64,000 bases of DNA, from positions 1,862,954 to 1,926,953 of the forward strand of contig NC_031470.1 of assembly GCF_000006565.2 (NCBI RefSeq), given 5' to 3'. This DNA is from Toxoplasma gondii ME49 (Eukaryota; Apicomplexa; Conoidasida; Eucoccidiorida; Sarcocystidae). Below the pieces are notes generated by a model. The model was not told the origin of the DNA and made no database searches. It saw only the letters and a program-made list of their open reading frames with translations. Position numbers and translations under genes: made by a program. Within the stretch, counting starts at the first letter, position 1, and the number at the start of each line of letters is the position of its first letter. Below, one piece after another: positions 47,301 to 58,277 of the stretch.

Positions 47301-50300
47301 CACACTACTGCGTGAACCACCTGCAGAGACCGATCCGACGTTGTCACTTCGGGCCGCGGTTCTTACTGCAGGTGCGGAGTCCACAGGGCGACCGGATAAT
47401 GGCGACGCGTCATTCGCTCCTGTATTGACATCAGGTGGAATTACTATTTCTCCTCCTACCCTGGCTACCCTGGCAGCATCGGAGGGACTCGCTTCTTTTC
47501 CACTTGCCACAACCGAAGAGCTAACAATTCCAGCAGATGCATTTGCGGAAAGGACCTGCGCCTGCTCGTGAGGAAGGTCCGGCAGAGCCACTACTTCGCC
47601 CAGTTCTTCCTCTCCTATCCTCACAATGTTCTGGTCAAGAGAGCTGCAAAGCTCCAAACTCGTTTCCTGGAAGCCGCATGGGCCAGGCTTAGGCTGAGTC
47701 CCTCTTTGGAGACCTTCTGCAATCCCTCCACCTGCTTCTTCCTTGTGTCGACGGCGTTTTCCCTCTTCTCGCACTTCTGCTGTGTCAGGCAAATCCTCCC
47801 AATCACTGTCGTGACTTCGCTTCGCAATTCCTCGTTGTCTCGTTCCACATGAGAGGCTGTTCACTTTCTGCCTCGTCTGCAGAAGGGCACGGAGGCTCGC
47901 CCCGCGAACGGTCGTCTCTTCGGAATGTCCCTTGTCCGGATGAGGCAACCCTCGCTGAGCGCGCAAGGCTTGACGAGCGTCCTGTTTTTCCTTCAGCCTC
48001 ATCAGCAGCTTCTTCAGATTCAGTCGCTTCCTGCTGCGACGCACGGGTTCCCATAAAGAGCTCGAGGCTTCAGCTGTGGCCTCACTGCGAACGGCTTTGT
48101 CGAAGAGCCTGGAGGCTGCCCACCTGCTCTCACACCACGCAAAGCGATACAAATCGTCGAGCTGCGAACTTTGCTTCTGTGGCTCTTGTGACTGCTTAGC
48201 AGGGACCCCTGGAATGCGCCGAGTCCGAGGAGGGAACGGACCGAGAAGTGGAGGCAAGAAAACATCAAGGGGTAGGATCGCATCACCAGGAGGAGCCGCG
48301 CTGCAGCAGCCATTCGTCAACGTTTCATGAGTAAGACGCTTCCACCAGAGTTGCGGGGTGACAGCCGCAGGATCAGTTGTAGCCGACATCAGTTGGTCCC
48401 GCTGGAGCCTTGTTGCCTCCGAAGCTGGTGGAGTCTCCAAATGGGCTTCACCGAGGAAAGGCTCACCAAAGGCGAGGTCCTCGCTGCCCTTCGCCTCTTC
48501 TCTTGTTTGCTTGCAGTGCTGCTGAAGGCACCTTCTGATGGACGGTGTCTTGAGCGTCAGCGCCAGCAGCGCCAGAGCATGTGGCCCCACCAACTCGAAC
48601 CAAGCAACATCATCAATTAACTCAATCTGAACAGCTACTGAGTCGCCCATCGAAACATCGTCGGCGCAGGGATCGCGGTGACCAACCGAAGAAGAGCCCC
48701 CTTGTTGGGTCGCTTGAAGTGCCTCAGCCGCCCCGCGGATCTCTTTGTGAGCGGCGTCGGAAGCCGAAGGATGAATCCACAGCCAAAGAGTGCGAACTTC
48801 GTCTCTCCGTTTCTTCCCGTCGGGTTCGGGAGATCCTTGGTTGCGCGTTCCCGGGGTACCGTTCTGAGAGTAATCATCGGGTTCAGGTTCCACAGGCTTC
48901 CAGAGAAACTCGGCGGGCCCAATGAAGGTTCGCCGCTCCTCTGACAATCCGCGGGTGAACAGAGACAACCGGCCCCGCTGTCTGCCGGAGATGAAGAGGC
49001 GACTCAGGAAAACAGAGGCGTCTGCTCCACACGAGACAAGGACTGCAGAGAGAGCGTCGACAGAACCGCGGAGCTCCAACAGCTGCATGTAAGATCGGTC
49101 ATGGATCAGGGCTTTGTGTTTCGAGTATCGATACAGCTTTCGCTGACAACGCTGTGTTGGATGAGACGCCAAACGGTAGCCCCAGAGGTTGACCATGTGG
49201 AACCGCTTGGCGTGAAAAAAGTGCGTTGCCAACCACCTTCTTGGGAAGGCTGCCCGACGACTGTAGATGGTTGCGAGAGCAGCAGGGCGCCGACGGTCTT
49301 TGCGAACTCGTCGGCTCGGCTGTACACACGAGATGCAAGAAGCGGGCAGAACAAGGGAGCAGACACACTATTCCTCAGCGGTGTCCCCCGTTCCCCTGGG
49401 GAATCGCTTCACATGGCCAGAATGAATTTTCGCGGACGCTGGAGAGTGTGTTAGGATGTGGTGCTAGGCTACGCATTGTTAGAGAAAGCAAATCAGGCAC
49501 CTCCGTCGGAAACAACAGCTGCAAATTCGCGTACTGGAGCCTACGTTTAGATGTGAAACAGAATGCAAGTGGGTCCCCACAGCAGCACGCACGCTCTCCC
49601 ATCTGCTATTGCATGTCACCAGAAACAGTAGCGACGGGTTTCTGTAGTTCCCTGCAATTTCTCTGGTTGGTACTGGAGACTGCAAATGGTGCCTCTCCGT
49701 GGAGTGCTACAAAGCAACAGCAGCGGTTATCCCCTAGAGAGAAAAAGTAGTTTGCCGGGAAAACCAGCCCCAAATTTAGGCTAGCAGCGGCCCATATGCA
49801 AGCAAATCGTTAAGAAAATGTGTCTTACTCGAGGAGGGGCCTTTGCCATTTCTTCCAAGATTGGCCGCCTGCACCGTCTGGGAACTCGATATGGATTATA
49901 CGACATGCATCTTCGGCGCAGCTCAACATGCAATCGCTGGAATGCGCGCTTGGCAACTCCTTGGTGCTCGATTCGACTGGCCCTTCCTGTTTCTTCTCTT
50001 GTTGCATCTTCTGCGTCTCCTGAAGCCTCTAGCTGGTGGCGCTGCTTCCGAGGCAACTGCTCTTGCTGGCGCTGCTTGCGAAGCTGTTGGTTTTGTTCGC
50101 GCTGCTGATGCTGTTTCGCATGCAGATGGTGCGGAATATTCCGTATCCCTTCTAGCAGACTCCGTAGTTCGCGCTCCCTGGCTCGCACAAGGGCAGGGAC
50201 CGACAGCAACTGCGGCAACGGCGGGATCTGAGGAGTTCCCGAGGCTGACCTAAGGGTATCCGGGAACGATGGAGGCTCTTCCGTTCCTGCTGCCACCGTC

Positions 50301-50587
50301 ACTGACTGCGCTTCTGCGGGGAAAGGTGGAAGGGGCGACAATGGAGGGAAGAAGGGTATGGCAGATGCGCCCGAACTGAAAGACAAACTCTCTTTACGCC
50401 CCATTCTACCGGAGGAAACCTGGACAGCCGCGGAGTAGGGACACGCCGATAGAAGCTGAGACGATGTCGCAGCTGCAGATGTACTCGATGTGGGGTTCTC
50501 AAGTCTCTCACCAGAAGCGCTCTGGTCTGGTCGCTGACGCTTCTTTTGAGATGCCCCCCGATGAGGCGGGCCAGTCCCGACTGCCAT
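44315..50587 (-). CDS. POP1: RNase P / RNase MRP protein subunit POP1
   Basis: Exons 50587-49829, 49319-45671, 45269-44664 and 44457-44315 give 1718 residues, all joins in phase. ATG 50587 has ideal context (ACCATGG). POP1 hallmarks: RRRCMSYNPYRVPRRCR at the end of exon 1, WLATHFFHAKRFHMVNLWGY (about 282-301) and LIHDRSYMQLLELRG. A POPLD-like block follows (SGIDLFLPVSSAV to DFPFDFPDSQAG, about 987-1043), and the C-terminus reads LIGFVTTG joined to HSLARGFGIACVSAE across the last splice. POP1 is the large scaffold that grips the RNase P/MRP RNA for tRNA and rRNA processing. It is far longer than human POP1 (about 1024) because of low-complexity inserts, mainly about residues 330-950, 1150-1380 and 1475-1620. 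The join of exons 2 and 3 falls in poorly conserved sequence and is the least certain. Confidence 0.93.
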
Positions 50588-51560
50588 GGTAAATGCCCCA
50601 GACGGACAGCACTACAGGCTGTACGTAGCCGCGGAGAAGCAAGCGTGTCACCACTAAAACATGGACAAGACCTGAAGTGGTGGGGGCAGAAGCAGGGTAT
50701 GTGTTGAAACGTTGGACCTCCGTATCGATACGAAGTCTTGCGTGTCCCACAAGTCAAGAGCAGTCTCGAGAACCAAAGACCGCAACCCCCAACCGTGGAG
50801 GAAGCTACAGCACTTCACGGAGGAAAAATGAGTCAGCTTTGGAATGGTAAGAGAGAGGAAAAGGAAACACACAGTGGGCGTTTGCATGGCAGGATCACAA
50901 GGGAGTTGAGTGATCAAAAGGTATTAATGAATAACAGCACCGTTCCACCGTTTGCTACCCTCACAAAGAATACTTGGATCCGGATGGGCAAGCATGCTGT
51001 TTGAGGTCAGACGTGTTTTTACCATAGAGCATAAAGCTGAAAAGAAGTCACCTGAAACGACCTGCAGACGCGAGACGAAAAAAGGGGATGGGCGACCTCT
51101 TACGTCCAATCCAGCATTTCGTCCGCCTAACTAATGCATTAGCAAGACGCCCCTCTGCGGAAATTGTGGGACACGATACAGCAACTGCACAAATAACAAA
51201 CGCAGCATTATCAAAGGAGCACGAGTTTGCAGCTATTCTTCTGCTGCTGAGCTATACTTCCGCAGAATGGACCGAAAAAGTGTCTACTATTCTGTTCTAA
51301 CAAAACTTTCCTCTGGGTACGATGCCTTTGCCATCGCCAGCGTCGGCATGCGTGCTTCTGGCGCATGCATGCTTTTGACATCATCGACACTAAACAGTCT
51401 ACGGTCAGTTGCAAATTTAGCCAACCAAAAATGCAACAGACGGTATCCTCGAACTCAACAGCTAGCGCCTTGAGAATCAGAAGACACTGTGTCCGTTTTT
51501 TTGTGAATCGTCACCGTGAAGACCATGCTGGCTAGGTCGCTGTACTGTAACTAAGCACAG
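50588..51560. other. Upstream region of POP1 and of the RidA-like gene
   Basis: Divergent spacer of about 1 kb. The 5' exon carrying the start codon of the RidA-like gene should lie here but I could not identify it. Confidence 0.4.
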
Positions 51561-52406
51561 GTACTGTTTGATGGCGGACGCCGAGGTCACTTGGCTCCTA
51601 ATGCGAGCGGAATCGTTTTTGGTAGCTCCGTGAAGAAGGGCGTTTACAGCCCAGAGACTCCGACATCCATGGGGCCTTACAGTCACACGGGCAACATACA
51701 CAGCATCGTTTTCGGTAGTGGACAAATCGGACTGGATCCTAGGACCATGCAACTCGTGAGAGGCGGTGTTAAGGAACAAACACAGCAGGTGCGCGAACTG
51801 ATAATCGCAATGTCGTTTCTTTTGGATCGTTCGAAACGTTTGGAGCGAGGTGATATAACGCATCATAGTCTGCCATAAAAAACCCTTCTCCACCTGAGAC
51901 GAGAGAGATTTTGTTAGGTGACAGATTTTCTGAGACGAGGTGTCGGCGCTCAGGCGCGCACGTCACGTACCCACTGCGCCAGTTCGCCATTTCACGGTGC
52001 ATTTTTTGGCAGTGTAAGACCTTCAGAGGTGAAGAAAAAATGACAGGACAGGTAACCACCGCATCTTCTTCAACTGTGGCTTCTGACACCGTTCTTTTCA
52101 TACGTGTGCGCGCAGTGCCTGGCTAACGGAGAATTTTTGAACACTGCAACGCGTTCTCCGAAGAATTCATCTAGCAATATCACACTTCTAACCGAGATGG
52201 CTAACTTCGGTCTCGTCAGCCGAGTCTACGGACAGTTTTTCTCAGACACTTTTGCTGGCCACCAGGGCACAGAAAGGGGCTCTCCTCGAAATGAAACAGA
52301 CAATGGCGTTGCCCCGGCTCGGGCTGCCTCTGCGACCCGAGAGCTGTCAATGCGCGCTCTTATTGTGATAAATGCAGCCAATGTAACTAACAGTGCTACT
52401 CGTTGA
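51561..52406 (+). CDS. RidA (YjgF/L-PSP)-like protein, 5' end unresolved
   Basis: Two exons join in phase 0: 51561-51788 and 52116-52406. An optional 13-codon exon at 52013-52051 also fits. The first contains VYSPETPTSMGPYSH and IVFGSGQIGLDPRTMQLV, the N-terminal signature of RidA proteins, followed by GGVKEQTQQ. The second has LLTEMANFGLVSRVYGQFF, matching the family's helix after the T-V-F-L-x-D-M strand. It ends with APARAASATRELSMRALIVI, matching PAR(T/S)xxxVxxLPxGAxVEI. The PAR arginine, which binds the substrate carboxylate in deaminating RidA enzymes, is kept. The core is diverged (the usual KTTVFLTD reads SNITLLTE), and a roughly 20-residue insert precedes PAR. No ATG opens the first frame, so a 5' exon is missing from the model. 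It may be a RidA homologue, one RidA domain of a larger protein, or a decaying copy. Confidence 0.6.
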
Positions 52407-54729
52407 CCAAACTTGGGAGTCCTGTTCAGTTTTTCCCGCTTGTTAAAGTGGCTGCGTGCTTTGTCGTTGCTTGCCGTGTTGTGTGCCGCAGCGTTGGGAT
52501 GCTGGTATGTAGAACGCTCCATGGGCTCATACACAGCGTGTCTGACCATCACCGGTGAGTTCGATCAAAGATGAATTAGAAGAAGTCCGAATAGACCATG
52601 TAGTGCAAATTACAGGAAAGGTCCTACATTTCTCCTATCGATGCTGCCCTACACGCTGCCGGTGCAGTGTTCACAAGGCGACGCTGCTCGCCTGCTCGAA
52701 CTGTCAGGACAGTTTTGCTTTCCTCGGCACCATAACCAGAGCGAAGAGTGTGTTAAGGAAGTGCATGGTGATACGGTTTTTTCGGTGCCAGCTTTCTCGT
52801 GATACTAGTCGTGGGAGGGACATTCCACGGCCCACGATGTGTTACGATGCGGGTATCCTACGTCAGTCGAATACGCACAGTGCTGGAATCAGCAAATGAC
52901 TGCAGTGTGGACTGGAACTGTTCAGAATACTGTCCAGGGTTCGGTGATACGTATGGCAGACTCTGGCTGGCACATACCACTTGTGTTTTTCCATCGAAGG
53001 GCCCCAATAAACTAGTGGGCCAGAGAGAATCAGTGGCTAGTTCCGTTCGGAAACATTCGGGTGTGAGCTTGGTTGGGGGGCCTCGCGAAACTAGTAGATG
53101 CTATCCCCCTTGATGACAGACGAATGTGGTAGGGGCTGCTTAGACAGTCCCACTGCTAAAACAGATAGATGCATGATCGAGAGGGATAATCATTCCCAAG
53201 GCGTCTGTTTGTTTGCTTTACAATGCACACACGTGCTGCAATGCCATGTAAGAGGGACCCACAAATCATTTGAAAAGGGCTGCTTTGATGGCGCGGATCA
53301 GGAGAACAGTGTCAAGCCCACAAAAGGCCACACCTGTGTGGTGGTGGCAGCACCCCTACTGGTTCATTTATCGATGATGTGAGAGGCGCAGGAATATCAC
53401 TGCCTGACACCACACCGAGTTTGCTTCCTTGAAGAGACGAAGTCAAACTATTAACTCATCCAACAGAACTGTCATGGCACTATGCTGCACTGAAAACGAA
53501 ACACGGTAGCACATGAGGATAACCAAGGAAGTGTGCAACCATTCGTCTCTAGGATCCTTATCCAGTTGCGTTGATCCTCGTGGCCAGCCACTTCTCCACC
53601 GGCACGAAGAAACACCATTTTAGATTAAAGCGGTTCGTGACATTGCAGTCGGGAAAAAGTGGACGGCACAACTGGGCCGAGAGCTTCGCTCGGCCGCCGA
53701 TTCGGTGCTGGACACTTGCCGGATGAGGTTTACCCGAGACTCATGAGATCTCGATTTTGGAGCTGCTCGTGAGAGCTGTCAAACGCGGGTTGACCGCCCA
53801 GACTTCTTGTTGTGTGACCGTAATTCTGGACTCTCCGTGAATGTGTTGTGCTTGTCCACGTGCCACGGAGAAGAGGTAATGAGCAAAACAGGGGGAACAC
53901 GTTGCAGTGATTCGTTGGTTTTAAAGCCTGTCCCTGGCTCAAGCGACTTAGCGGAAAGTCTGCACGCGGTGTTTTGTGAAGGATGTCAACAAATTGTATG
54001 AAGACACTGGAGGAAAAACGACACGCGAATGAACTTGCAAGCACACCCAGGTGTCTGCGCAGGCACGCTGTGCTGAAACCGAGGCAGTCGTTCATAAAAG
54101 AAAGCATGGAGAGTCCTGACGTGTGCAGCACTAGCATACATATCTTACAATTTCCGAGAACATCCCGCCCAGCTACTAGCTCAGGACCCGGCTGCATGCG
54201 CCCCTGTGGGGCTTTCAAAAAACTTTCGAGTTACGACGACGCAGTTAGAATGTGTAGAGACGATAGAGAATGTCAACTGTCGTCTGACAAAGTAATACGT
54301 GCATGTACGACTTTGTTCCACACTTGTAGAAATAGTCGCCGCCAACACCTTCGCCTCCGGCCATGGCAGGCATGCATCCAGGAAGTTGGACATAATTGTA
54401 GGCCAGCCAGTGCCGGGCACAAGAAAAAGAAGTTCTTTTTCTTCTTTTCCTCGTTATGGTAGTTCCTTTCCCTTCATATTCAGCGAAAGCGGGATATAAC
54501 GCAGTAACGGTGTGTCTGATCATCACCATTCATACCCATCGGGCACCGTAGCTCAAGAAAAGCACACGACTGTTGTGTATCTCAATCAATTAGCTATCAT
54601 GGTGCAAAGGCGTCGTCTCTGAAGCCGAGAGCATCACTGTTTTCTCTCCGATTGCTAATAGATGCTATTCGAAACTTTTTACCGGGTGTTCTGTGTACTG
54701 AGCGCCCTAACCCATCGTCAGCGTTTTCA
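52407..54729. other. Intergenic region, about 2.3 kb
   Basis: 3' flank of the RidA-like gene and 5' flank of CFAP91. Short ORFs only; contains the small palindrome at 54421-54443. Confidence 0.4.
54421..54443. repeat. Perfect A/T-rich palindrome
   Basis: AAGAAAAAGAA, one G, then TTCTTTTTCTT: 11-bp perfect arms with a 1-bp centre, about 290 bp upstream of the CFAP91 start. Confidence 0.8.
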
Positions 54730-57700
54730 ATGGCAAAGCCTTTCATTACGTGCACGGGGGAGCGTCCTTTAGATTCGGTGCTCGACCCCACATTTGCTTT
54801 AGCTGCACTTGCAGATCATTCACAGCACATTGGGAAAACTGTCGCCGCCCGTTTGACGAGAGTCACCAACAGGAAAGGATCATTTTTAAACTCATTGCAG
54901 GATAAGTGGCTGTATCGTGTTGAGTGTCCTACACGTTACTCGGCCATAGCTTGTAAAGCTCCTTCTCAGTGGCGTGGAGTTTTTGAAAAGGACAAGAACC
55001 ATGGAAAAGTTTGGGGAGACCAGAGATATAAGTTTTTTCACTACGGATCACCGCACGAGGGTACTCTCTCTCCTTTTCTGCGGTATGACAATGCCGAGGG
55101 CGCGACGCCGGTCAGCGAGCGTGCTGATGACCAAGGCGCTTCCAGTGGATCTATGAAAAGTAAGATGTTATCATCCGAACATCAAACTCTCACACTGTTG
55201 CTGGCACAAAAAGTAGTGGCCATTTGCACCTCCGGGATTATTCGGAACATGGGACCTGTCACTAGAAGACGCGCATGGTGTGTGGTGCGTTTTGATCTCA
55301 AAGCAAACGGCGATTCAAAATTCCGAAGCGAAAATTCGTCTGACCCAGGACGAGGGCAATCAACCATTGGAATTCAGTCTGTTTATTCTGAACGAGAGAC
55401 GCAAACGGTTCCATACTCACCTACATGTGTTGTCCCTGCGGGACACAGTCCGGAAGAGCTTACTATTGCACACTTGTGCTGGGAAAAAGGTCTGCCAGCT
55501 ACGCAACTCGAGATTTCGATTGTTCAAAGAATGAGGCAAAAACGCAAAATCGAGAAACTGCTTCCGCCATCCACAGACGAGTACTCTTTTCAGGCGAGAG
55601 CCTCGCTTATGAAGGAACAGGAATTCAGGGAGTGGGCCGACCGGGAGAGACGCATAAAAGAGCTGCATGTAGGTCACAGAGAGGAGCGTATGAACTTTGG
55701 AAGATCGGCTGCTTTCACTAAATAACGATCGAAAAGAAGACTTGCTGATGAGCGACTGCACAGGCACACCTTTCACCACACAATTAGAGCAGAACCGGGA
55801 AGACTCCCAAACAGCATCTGCTGCTCTACTTTTCTGGTTGTGCCAGGATCGCAGACTGGAGCTTGTTCGGTTGGCGATAAAAAAAAGGAGAGAACTATTT
55901 CGAAACATGGAAGAGGATGTTTTGGAAAGGACGCGAATGCGTCTATCGCAGAAGGAAGCTGTGCAGGCTATCAAGACAGACGCAAAGCGGATAAAAGCCT
56001 TACGACGCATGTGGCAACAGCGAGTCGCCTTGGACAGCCTAATCAATCCGCAAAGATGGAAGGCAGTCAGCCACAGCTCCAAAAGAGCATCTGATATGTT
56101 TGCTCCTCGGTCGATGAAGGGATACATTCCTGGTGATCCGTACGCTTCGTTGCAGATCGACGCTCCAGCCCTGCAGGTCAGTAAGTTTGAATATCGTCGT
56201 TTGGACAAAATCTCGCAGTTCATCAAACGCGCAGACACCCGCACTATGCTGCCCGGTGTCGATGCGGTGATCATCGTTCCTGCTTCAGGATTTCTTGGCC
56301 CTTTCAGAGATAGAGGCGTCGGCAGGGCAAAAACACAAAAAATCTGAGTTTCACCGAGGACGGAAGACCGCCTCCTCGGTGCGCACCGAATCGAGGCTAA
56401 AACAGGTCGGTGCGCCACTAACCAGACGCCCGCCCGCTGATTCAGTTGTCTCCTTTCAGTGCTCTAGCCGGCTCATTTCTTCTTTTTAACTGGCACCTCT
56501 GCTGCTCAGGCCCTGGAGGCAACAGCCACGCGTCTTCGGCAAGAGGCTGCGCTAGAACAGGCAGAAAGGGATCGTGGGAACACACAAGGTCTCGAAGCAG
56601 CGACTGCCATATTCCAGTTGACTGGTTCGCAGTCACACACTGTGGGTGATGCCGGCGTGCCTCTCAAAAAATATCACATTCGCAACATACGAGAGAGACC
56701 TGAAACCCCGAGGGTCGAAGAGGTCAGTCGCAACGGAAGCTGTGTGACTTCGTGCATTCGCACCGTGCAGCAACAGCACAGCTTCTAGTCTAAGGATTTC
56801 CAGTGAAAAGCCGCGAGGACATTGTTAAGCTTCCTTAGCGGTGTGGTGCGGCAGGTATTGCCAGAGGATGAAGCGGTGCAGGTGGCGGCCATTCTTCTGC
56901 AGCGGATGCTGCGTGGACAAACTTACCAGCAGAGAATGTTTGCGGGTAAACAAATGAGGCTGGATCTCATCAACTTCCTCCGTGCTTCTGAGCAACTGAA
57001 TGACGCGCCGGTGGAAGATCAACAAGCTCAAGCCATCGGTGAAACCACCGAGGAAGCAGCAGAAGTGCTCATGGCGTCGATGCAAGGACAGGCTATCGCC
57101 GAGGTGTGTGAGAGATCCAGAGTTGGGCGGGGAAATGTGGTTGACAACGCCACCTTCATTGGTGGCAAGTTCCATTATCACATCGAATGGCAGGTCCCGT
57201 GAACTGTGTATCACGGCGCCACTCTAGTAACGCGACCAAAACGACGACGGTATTTAAGTGAATTTCCGTTTTGTCGTGTACAAACCACTAATTAACCTCC
57301 GTACGCGCTCACAACAGAGGCGCCCAATTCCTGTATTTACAGACGTTGGACGAGCTCGCGAAAGAACTCCGGAAGGTGGAGGAGGAACGGCGGATTGCCG
57401 TGATGGTTAATCTGGCTGAACGAGACCGGAGGATGCGAGAGGCACAAGAATCTGGCACACGCCAGGCTGAAGAGCTCCTCCGCGCGCGAGAGGACGAAAC
57501 ATTCAACCGAGTGATGTCTCTGCATCACCAGACAGTCGATTCCTACATCGAAGGCATACTTACAGCCTCCGTCGAGCAAGCAGCAAAGCAACAAGTACGA
57601 CAGAGGTTTTTGCAGCAGTCTGAAACCAAGGACTCTGATTAGACGTGCATCGTCGCCGGTGTTTTTATCTATTTGTGCCGTGCTTCGTTCAGGCTCTGGT

Positions 57701-57941
57701 TGAAGCGAAGCTACGGGCCGAACAGCTTTCAGAAGTGGTGGACGAGCTGGAAGAGAGGTATTCGAACCCGACAACTATAGCCCGCGAGCTGGTGACTAGT
57801 TTCCTTCTGCCCCATGTACAGAAACAGCAGTTGCAGAGACAGTTGCATCTCGAACAAGAAAAATACAGCATTGCAGCTCGTTACGCCATCGGTGAAAGCT
57901 TCCAACCACTCAAGACAACGTTCGGTCCCCTTTTTTACTAG
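54730..57941 (+). CDS. CFAP91: Cilia- and flagella-associated protein 91 (CFAP91/MAATS1), with an apparent frameshift
   Basis: Exons 54730-56176, 56510-56722, 56855-57103, 57343-57594 and 57693-57941. The first block is one base longer than a multiple of three: the initial frame runs into TAA at 55725, while the conserved frame resumes at about 55694. Allowing for that, the product is about 802 residues (human 767). Family blocks: RPLDSVLDPTFALAA near the N-terminus, ERETQTVPYSP followed by WEKGLPATQLEISIVQRMRQ, FAPRSMKGYIPGDPY, VAAILLQRMLRGQTYQQRMF, ELAKELRKVEEERRIAVMV and ARELVTSFLLPHVQKQQLQ. It is mostly coiled coil. CFAP91 belongs to the calmodulin- and spoke-associated complex at the base of axonemal radial spokes; in coccidia only microgametes bear flagella, so male-gamete expression is expected. 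The upstream ATG choice is not certain (T at -3). Confidence 0.88.
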
Positions 57942-58277
57942 ACAGTAGTTCCGGCATGCACACGCGAACTCCTCGCTATCGATGCGAGATGGACTGTCTC
58001 TTACGTGAAACGCTGTCAAACTGTCAGTTAAACTGTCATCACAGTGAGACGAGGACCCCCCCTTTTAGCAGGCTGGCCCGCGTCGAACGTTAGAGGGCGA
58101 CCCAACGACCATAGAATTTGAAGAACAGTCACATGCAAGCCATGGCGATTCAGGTGCGAGAAAACTGTCGGCAAAAATAGAAGATCGCCCTTTTTTTTCG
58201 TTTACTCATCGAATCTGTGGGTTAGCCTCGACTGTCGATGGCGGGGTGACATCCGCTTTTTCTTCCTCAGGGGGGCA
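57942..58277. other. Convergent 3' spacer
   Basis: 336 bp between the stops of CFAP91 and the DUF4392 gene; nothing else seen. Confidence 0.5.

Noticed and set aside
45611..49454. Many plus-strand ORFs of 80-206 codons
   Set aside because: They lie opposite POP1 exon 2, which is open for over 1200 codons and carries the conserved motifs.
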